Shown one piece after another: positions 60,997 to 64,000 of a DNA stretch of 64,000 nucleotides. Location of the stretch: contig CAVYOE010000001.1 of NCBI GenBank assembly GCA_963770155.1, positions 1,860,001-1,924,000 of the forward strand, in the 5' to 3' direction. Under the pieces are notes generated by a model that saw only the letters and a program-made list of their open reading frames with translations, was not told the origin of the DNA and made no database searches. The translations under genes and the position numbers were made by a program. Origin of the DNA: CAVYOE01 sp963770155. GTDB lineage: Bacteria; Actinomycetota; Thermoleophilia; Solirubrobacterales; 70-9. Within the stretch, counting starts at the first letter, position 1, and the number at the start of each line of letters is the position of its first letter.

Positions 60997-62367
60997 CTAA
61001 CGCCTGATCCCTCTCAGCGCAAGAATCATCGCCAAGGCTACGAGCCCAGAGATCAACAAGATCGCGACCAAGAGATCGTCATTGGCAACAATCGCGACAA
61101 TTCCGCCTGCGAACACGAGCCCGACGGCAGACGCCTGGCGGGTCAGGTAATCGAATACCCGGGGGCGGATATAGACCGCACTTCCACGGCTGACGGACAG
61201 TTCTTTCTGCCGTCGGCCATCGAGTCGGACCATGGGGAGGTCGACACTTCCAACCTCTTCAAAGAAGTCAGGTGCGCCGCCTCGAAGCGGTGGCGTGCCC
61301 TGATCTTCCCGCTCCGGCAGCAGCCGGTACGAGTTCCGAAGGATTCGCTGCTTTTCATCCTCAAGAGAGAGAGTCTCAAGCTGAACGAGTTCGCCGGAGG
61401 TAGCACCGAGGACGTCCAACACCGATTGCGGCACACGGCACAACGGTTTGTCCTGATCCACCGTCGCGACCGGACCGACACGAGCAACCACGTGCCGATA
61501 AGCGAACGGCGTCCACCAGCGAGTTGCTAGCGGCGACAGCCAGCATGGCTCACCCTCCCGGATGCCGCAAGCAATCAGGGCTGTTTCCTCGACAGCGGCG
61601 CAATTTGGCTCGATACTTGACGAGAAGCAGTGGCGGAGCGGGAATCGGGTGTCGAGCGAGGGATAGCGCTCTTCCAGCCCGAAATTCCGGATAACGACGT
61701 GCTGCCTCTTTGGGAAGAACTCCTGAAAGCTCTCATGGAGGACAACGTGGAATGCGTGAGCTGACGGGATGATCGAGCGGAAGTCGGACGCCGGCTGGGA
61801 CTGAAAGGGCCACCATCCACCACGCTCCTCTCCATAGCTAATGCCAGCGGGGCAAAACGGCTGCTTGGCGAGGATTAGCGGGAGCGGCCGCTCTCTCTGA
61901 CCCGGCATCAGAATGAGAGCATTTACGTTTTGGTCGTTAGGGAGCTTGACTGAGCCCAGCCCCCCACCCAAACCGCGAAGACAATCCACCTGCTGTTCCG
62001 TGAGCAAATAGACATTCGCCGATTCCTGGCCAGCCTCGATAACGGCATCCGCCAGACACAGCCAGGTTGGATCGCCAGCGAGAACCGCCGGATCAGTATC
62101 GAGGCGTGTTTGGAGTTGCTCGTTCAGATTGCCCGTCAGTGGAACCGCTACCGGAACCCTGTTCCCTGGCTGTCGTGCACCTAGGCTTCGGAGGATGCCG
62201 GGAATGCGGTGCCCGCTATATGTCCGAAGGGCGGGTCCGTGCCGCAAATGTGCCGCGGAAATCGCCTCACCCTTTTGAACGACGAACTCGGCGAAGTCGT
62301 CTTGGCCTTCGGTACCACCCCGAATTCGGAGCAGGCCCTTAGTTGGTCCCAGTGAGCTCTTTGACAA
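60997..62367 (-). CDS. Unknown protein with two C-terminal membrane helices
   Basis: About 456 residues if it starts at TTG 62367; the start is uncertain because the frame continues upstream across the GNAT gene and no good start lies between them. Middle segments include VYLLTEQQVDCLRGLGGG and FHVVLHESFQEFFPKRQHVV. Near the C-terminus CRVPQSVLDVLGATSGELVQ and LSVSRGSAVYIRPRVFDYL recall a double-psi barrel. Two adjacent helices (AVGLVFAGGIVAIVA and LLVAILLISGLVALAMILAL) end the protein. No family is recognised. Confidence 0.5.
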   Translation of the reverse strand: MSKSSLGPTKGLLRIRGGTEGQDDFAEFVVQKGEAISAAHLRHGPALRTYSGHRIPGILRSLGARQPGNRVPVAVPLTGNLNEQLQTRLDTDPAVLAGDPTWLCLADAVIEAGQESANVYLLTEQQVDCLRGLGGGLGSVKLPNDQNVNALILMPGQRERPLPLILAKQPFCPAGISYGEERGGWWPFQSQPASDFRSIIPSAHAFHVVLHESFQEFFPKRQHVVIRNFGLEERYPSLDTRFPLRHCFSSSIEPNCAAVEETALIACGIREGEPCWLSPLATRWWTPFAYRHVVARVGPVATVDQDKPLCRVPQSVLDVLGATSGELVQLETLSLEDEKQRILRNSYRLLPEREDQGTPPLRGGAPDFFEEVGSVDLPMVRLDGRRQKELSVSRGSAVYIRPRVFDYLTRQASAVGLVFAGGIVAIVANDDLLVAILLISGLVALAMILALRGIRR

Positions 62368-62791
62368 GGATCGTTGTGTCTGCGGTCGAGTAGATCTCGC
62401 TGTAGCCGAGTCTCTTGTATAGAGGCACCGCGGATCTCTTCTCACCGCCAGTGACAGGCCAAAGCATGGAATTTGCTGCAATGACGGAGCGGTAGTTGCG
62501 TCGTGATTCGGCCTCAAACCGCCGGATTAGCTCACTTCCAAGCCCCTGGTTCCGATACCCCGCGGCAACAAGGAGACTTGCCATCTCGATGACGTCTGGC
62601 GAGAGGGCGACTCCAAAGACGAATCCACAAAGTACCTCGCCATCAAAGGCGAGTACATTCGGGTAGATATCGAGGATCTCCTGAAGGCGCCCTACGGATG
62701 GCGCTCGACCGAGTTCTGCATCGGCCAGAGCCCGCACAGTCTGAGCGTCGGCAGCTGAGCCACCGCGGAGAGTTGTCGTGGCCAGGGCCAC
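62339..62791 (-). CDS. GNAT-family N-acetyltransferase
   Basis: A 150-residue cytoplasmic acetyltransferase. The acetyl-CoA motif A is SLLVAAGYRNQGLGSELIRR (about residues 73-92, with the Q/RxxGxG/A loop), preceded by the strand VLCGFVFGVAL. The C-terminal PLYKRLGYSEIYSTADTTIL matches the family's end (YxxxGF type). The acceptor is unknown. Its 3' end overlaps the probable start of the unknown membrane protein, which suggests one transcript. Confidence 0.85.
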   Translation of the reverse strand: MALATTTLRGGSAADAQTVRALADAELGRAPSVGRLQEILDIYPNVLAFDGEVLCGFVFGVALSPDVIEMASLLVAAGYRNQGLGSELIRRFEAESRRNYRSVIAANSMLWPVTGGEKRSAVPLYKRLGYSEIYSTADTTILVKELTGTN

Positions 62792-62971
62792 GCGTCCACA
62801 ATATCTAGCGAGAGTCGAAAGCTCGCAAGACCGACCTCAGTCTCCAAACGCACCCGTTTCGGTAAGGGTGCGATCTCCCCGGTCGGTTTCTGAAGAAGCT
62901 CCGACTGCCAATACGAGAATGCGAGGCCGAGTGGAGAACTCGGCACGCCATAGCCTGGTTACATTCGCGAC

Positions 62972-63682
62972 ATGACGCTGCGCCGCAGACAGAAGAACAC
63001 CAGCAAGACCGCCGAGCGGGTCACGGTCGGCCTTGCCGTGCTCGCCGTGGGCACGGCGGGAACCGTCATCGCGGGCGAGATCGCACGCCTGGTCAGGCGC
63101 CGGCGGGAGAGCAAGCACGTGCCGGTCCCGGGGAGCTTTGGGGAGACGGCAGGGCACGCGACCCGCGACACGCTCGCGGTCGTACAGAAGGCGCACGATG
63201 CCGCCCCCCGGCACGAGACGGTCCTGTTCAACATGCTCGCCGGCTTCCTCGGGGCATTCGCGACGGTGCGGCTGCTCACCTGGGGGATCCGGGGCGACTG
63301 GCTTCCGACCCGGGACATCGTCATCGGCGACACGCACATCCACCACTTCGTTCCGGGGATCATCACCGCCTTCGGATGTGGCGGCGCGGCCCTGGTGACC
63401 GAGGACGAGCGGCTCGAGGAGGTGCTGGCACTCGGGTTCGGCGTCGGCGCCGGTCTCACCTTCGACGAGGCCGCGCTGCTCCTCGATCTCCGCGACGTCT
63501 ACTGGAGCCGGGAGGGGCTTCTGAGCATCCAGGTCAGCCTCGGCGTGGCAGCCCTTCTCTCGGCGTCGATCCTCGGCCTGAGAATGCTGAGACGTGGTGA
63601 GCAGCGCGCCGCCGAGGCTCGCTTGATCCCGCACTATGGCGAGGAGCACAGCATGATCCACCTCGTCCCCGACGCCGCCTAG
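62972..63682 (+). CDS. Polytopic integral membrane protein, unknown
   Basis: 236 residues from ATG 62972. A basic N-terminus is followed by a helix at about 12-33 (VTVGLAVLAVGTAGTVIAG). Further helices lie near 83-103, 128-146, 155-172 and 186-206. The conserved-looking stretch RDIVIGDTHIHHFVPGIIT carries several His and an Asp between helices 2 and 3, and EEVLALGFGVGAGLTFDEAA follows. Similar proteins are annotated only as integral membrane proteins. Codon use matches the backbone. Confidence 0.6.
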   Translation: MTLRRRQKNTSKTAERVTVGLAVLAVGTAGTVIAGEIARLVRRRRESKHVPVPGSFGETAGHATRDTLAVVQKAHDAAPRHETVLFNMLAGFLGAFATVRLLTWGIRGDWLPTRDIVIGDTHIHHFVPGIITAFGCGGAALVTEDERLEEVLALGFGVGAGLTFDEAALLLDLRDVYWSREGLLSIQVSLGVAALLSASILGLRMLRRGEQRAAEARLIPHYGEEHSMIHLVPDAA

Positions 63683-63687
63683 TTCGG

Positions 63688-64000
63688 GTGCAGCTGCCTG
63701 GGCGCGGCGAGGCGATCGGCCCGACCGCCCATTACACGGGACAGGTCTGGGTCCGCAACGGCCTCTCCGATCCCGCACTTGATACGGCGGGCGGGCGCGC
63801 TCTGTTCGCCTCGACCCGGCCGGCGACCCTGGCCGCCCGCGTCGCCGGCCGTCCCACGCTCGAGGGGATCCTGCTCGCCAGGCACCTGGTCATCGACGAG
63901 CTGCTCGCGCGGGAGATCGAGACCGGCCGGATAGGTCAGGTGATCGAGATCGCGGCCGGACTCTCGGGGCGTGGCCTGCGCTTTGTCCGCAGCTACGAGG
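63688..64000 (+). CDS. SAM-dependent methyltransferase, leucine carboxyl methyltransferase-like (partial)
   Basis: The frame opens at GTG 63688, 5 bases after the previous stop, and runs off the window, giving 104 residues. It starts with GEAIGPTAHYTGQVWVRNGL. EGILLARHLVIDELLAREIE leads into the SAM-binding motif I region GQVIEIAAGLSGRGLRF (ExAxGxSxR). This matches the LCM/PPM1-type O-methyltransferase family. The acceptor cannot be judged from the fragment. Confidence 0.65.
   Translation, partial: MQLPGRGEAIGPTAHYTGQVWVRNGLSDPALDTAGGRALFASTRPATLAARVAGRPTLEGILLARHLVIDELLAREIETGRIGQVIEIAAGLSGRGLRFVRSYE

Noticed and set aside
1..64000. CRISPR array
   Set aside because: No set of short regularly spaced direct repeats was seen; the repeats noticed are coding (SBBP and PPAND units).

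Overview
The window is high-GC DNA with tightly packed, often overlapping operons. The gene content fits an actinobacterium of the Thermoleophilia/Solirubrobacterales type: a split cytochrome b plus Rieske complex, menaquinone and polyprenyl genes, TatA/TatC with Tat-type substrates, and many secreted beta-propeller proteins with Lys-rich C-terminal tails. That placement is inferred from gene content only. Several conserved genes carry single-base breaks, one of them in a G run, which suggests a draft or metagenomic consensus with indel errors.

Backbone, 1-30.2 kb. From left to right: ddl and a frameshifted PLP aminotransferase; a broken alkaline-phosphatase-superfamily gene, a GtrA protein and a large membrane protein; two secreted propeller proteins flanking a CHASE2 adenylate cyclase; a YmdB-like phosphodiesterase; an ABC exporter; and a haem cluster (hemB, a fused AhbA-AhbB-like siroheme decarboxylase, hemL). 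An energy operon follows: Rieske protein, cytochrome b6-like subunit, subunit IV fused to cytochrome c, menG and polyprenyl diphosphate synthase. Then come two exported ferritin-like proteins, dcd, tatA, tatC, a TPR-like membrane protein and tRNA-Lys(CTT).

Accessory region, about 30.2-59.6 kb. Directly after the tRNA the gene content changes to unfamiliar genes with looser codon use. First is an HslV/proteasome-like Ntn hydrolase with a small basic partner. Next is the most striking locus: a complete ubiquitin-like conjugation operon (Ubl, E2, JAMM isopeptidase, E1 at 34348-37009). It is divergent from an XRE regulator, a small protein and a papain-like peptidase. Both arms share one short control region with a good promoter flanked by an 11-bp inverted repeat. 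Membrane/coiled-coil, TPR and metallophosphoesterase genes follow, then five consecutive secreted proteins (44.7-53.8 kb). The region ends with a defence-like cluster: an AlbA_2 remnant, a PIN-like protein, and a nuclease-NACHT STAND ATPase coupled to an unknown protein.

Right end, 59.7-64 kb. A secreted NHL-type protein of backbone style, an unknown membrane-anchored protein overlapping a GNAT acetyltransferase, a polytopic membrane protein, and the start of a SAM methyltransferase cut by the window end.

Working model: the accessory region holds at least two candidate immunity modules, the Ub-like operon with its peptidases and the nuclease-NACHT pair, inserted downstream of a tRNA gene. 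The idea that the Ub-like genes, the papain-like peptidase and the Ntn hydrolase form one tag-and-cleave system is inference from gene order and motifs.
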